Source: CBDDIP01 sp965229005
GTDB taxonomy: Bacteria; Actinomycetota; Acidimicrobiia; Acidimicrobiales; Ilumatobacteraceae
Reading direction: 5' to 3'
Assembly: GCA_965229005.1 (NCBI GenBank)
Contig: CBDDIP010000002.1
Span: 1,364,001-1,428,000, forward strand
DNA length: 64,000 bases
The notes under the pieces are model-generated. The model worked only from the letters and a program-made list of their open reading frames with translations. It ran no database searches and had not been told where the DNA came from. Below are positions 62,673-64,000 of this stretch, piece by piece (positions within the stretch are counted from its first letter, which is position 1; every line of letters begins with the position of its first letter). The position numbers and the translations under genes are program-made.

Positions 62673-64000
62673 CTACGACCGCTTCAGCCGCGAGGGAAAA
62701 GCGGCGGCGGGGTCGGCCGGCCACTGGTGCTTCGGGTAGCGGCCGGCCATCTCCTTGCGCACCTCCGACCAGCTGCCGGCCCAGAAGCCGGGGAGGTCGG
62801 CGGTGATCTGGACCGGCCGGTCGGCGGGGGAGAGCAGCTCCAACGTCAGCGGTACGCGACCACCGTCCACCGAGGGATGTGCCGTCGTGCCGAACAGGTC
62901 CTGCACGCGCACGCTCGCCGTCGGCATCGGACGCGAGTAGTCGATGACTGCGTCGCGCCCCGCGGCCGTGTGCAACGCGGTCGGGGCGAGCTCGTCGAGA
63001 CGTTGCGCGACGTCCCACGAGAGCTGTGAGCGCAGGAGCATCGTGGTGTCCAGGCGGCGCAGATCCGCCGCCCCGGTCGCGCCGACGAGGAACGGCGCCA
63101 GCCAGTCGTCGAGCGACTTCAGCAGCGCGCTGTCGCTCCAGTCGGGCCATCCCTCGTCGGGACGCTGCGCTCGCAGGAAGGCGACCCGCTGACGCAGCGT
63201 CGTCGACTCCGGTGACCACGCCAGCGCCGCGAGCCGCGTGGCGCGCACGCGCCCCACCAGTGCGGCTGTCGTGTCGTCACCGGGCAGCGGTTGGCGGACC
63301 TGCTCGTCGAGCAGGAGCGATCCGAGCCGGGTCTCCCACCGCTCGAGCAGGTCGTCGCGCTGCTTGTCCCACGCGACGGAGACGCGCAGTTCGACCTCCG
63401 CGGCGAACGCCACGGCGACCTCTTCGGCATCGATCGCTGCGGCCAACCGGATCCGCGCGTTGTCGCGCTTGCCGTCGAGGTCGGCGACGATGAGGAAGCG
63501 CTCCTCACCGATCGGGTCGGTGCGCTCCGTGAACGCACCACCGCCGCCGCGCAGCTGGAACTGCGCCGGCTGGCTGCGACGGATGGCCAAGCGGTCGGGG
63601 AACCCGTGAGCCAGCACGGCGCCGGCGCGTTCGCCGTGCAGCGCGCTCCAGTCGATGCGCACATCCGCGCGCCGGGCGATGTCGACGGCGCGGTCGCGGG
63701 CACGTGCGACGTCTCGTCGGTCAGCGCGGTCGTCGCCGATGCCACCGAGCACGGCGACGCGCAGCGCAACGTCCGCGGGAGCGCCCGTGCCGCGGAAGAT
63801 GTCGCGCTCGTCGACCAGCGCGGCGAGGACGCAGGCCAATCCGACGTCCGCCGGCGAGGCAGCCGCGACCATCGTCGCCAGCCGCGGGTGCACCGGCAGC
63901 GCGGCCACCCGTCGGCCGAGCGCCGTGACCGCACCGTCGGCGTCGAGTGCGCCGAGCAGCTGCAGCAACCGGCGCGCTTCCTGCATCGCCTTCGCCGGCG
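62673..64000 (-). CDS. hrpB: ATP-dependent helicase HrpB, C-terminal part
   Basis: The frame is open to the window edge, so the N-terminal DEAD/DEAH and helicase domains lie outside. The visible 440 residues begin with the winged-helix/ratchet region LLQLLGALDADGAVTALGRRVAALPVHPRLATMV, continue through a helical HA2-like part, and end with the HrpB-specific C-terminal domain: LLRSQLSWDVAQRLDELAPTALHTAAGRDAVIDYSRPMPTASVRVQDLFGTTAHPSVDGGRVPLTLELLSPADRPVQITADLPGFWAGSWSEVRKEMAGRYPKHQWPADP, which is the signature of HrpB. The stop lies 10 bp upstream of the fumarase start. Confidence 0.92.
   Translation of the reverse strand, partial: PAKAMQEARRLLQLLGALDADGAVTALGRRVAALPVHPRLATMVAAASPADVGLACVLAALVDERDIFRGTGAPADVALRVAVLGGIGDDRADRRDVARARDRAVDIARRADVRIDWSALHGERAGAVLAHGFPDRLAIRRSQPAQFQLRGGGGAFTERTDPIGEERFLIVADLDGKRDNARIRLAAAIDAEEVAVAFAAEVELRVSVAWDKQRDDLLERWETRLGSLLLDEQVRQPLPGDDTTAALVGRVRATRLAALAWSPESTTLRQRVAFLRAQRPDEGWPDWSDSALLKSLDDWLAPFLVGATGAADLRRLDTTMLLRSQLSWDVAQRLDELAPTALHTAAGRDAVIDYSRPMPTASVRVQDLFGTTAHPSVDGGRVPLTLELLSPADRPVQITADLPGFWAGSWSEVRKEMAGRYPKHQWPADPAAAFPSRLKRS

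Overview
The window is high-GC DNA with many GTG starts, short ATGA/GTGA overlaps, two luciferase-like (LLM) oxidoreductases of the F420-type families, an MGT-like glycosyltransferase and a DUF3644/ArdC/Pycsar-bearing accessory block. Together these suggest an actinobacterium. The secreted-repeat protein remnant and overall gene content fit class Acidimicrobiia (Ilumatobacter-like), but that placement is inference. No rRNA, CRISPR array or dnaA locus is present. Two tRNAs follow gltX.

Housekeeping backbone. Positions 1-20400 hold a DUF559 fragment, a PHB-depolymerase-like lipoprotein, a citramalate synthase gene (cimA) with a probable isoleucine attenuator, an acyl-CoA dehydrogenase, an ATP-grasp gene between two identical 60-bp repeats, an ABC exporter pair, a short NAD-dependent glutamate dehydrogenase, and gltX followed by tRNA-Gln and tRNA-Glu. 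Backbone resumes at 31.7-47.3 kb (GT87, permease, Ser/Thr dehydratase, LLM enzyme, SDR, amidase, MFS, MscL, SGNH lipoprotein, ABC-F). It returns at 50.2-52.0 kb (LLM enzyme, crotonase) and 58.5-64.0 kb (TAP-like hydrolase, phosphoesterase, class I fumarase, HrpB helicase).

Three accessory blocks interrupt this backbone. Block 1 (20.4-31.7 kb) abuts tRNA-Glu. It holds a large serine recombinase with a frameshifted start, an AlbA_2 (Schlafen-type) protein, a complete IS481-family element with 6-bp target duplications, a frameshifted XRE regulator, and a compact cluster of glycosyltransferase + acyl-AMP ligase facing metalloprotease + lipoprotein + acyl carrier protein + GNAT. Block 2 (47.3-50.2 kb) is visibly richer in A/T and carries a membrane desaturase, a GT2 glycosyltransferase and a sunset-domain membrane protein. 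Block 3 (about 51.97-58.5 kb) is a gene graveyard: a shattered phage portal gene, an AbiJ-like gene with an in-frame TGA, an IS3 remnant, a DUF3644/HEPN remnant, and an ArdC remnant interrupted by a katG-phyH fragment. Within it lies an apparently intact two-gene Pycsar-type antiphage system (cyclase + membrane effector).

The most rewarding signals are the cimA leader peptide with four consecutive Ile codons and a near-ideal promoter positioned for a leaderless transcript, the Pycsar pair in otherwise decayed DNA, and a family of intergenic palindromes with a conserved core but differing, self-complementary arms. The repeat-flanked ATP-grasp cassette and the acyl-ligase/ACP/glycosyltransferase cluster are also worth attention. 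Several frameshifts cluster in the accessory blocks; some could be sequence errors and should be checked against reads.
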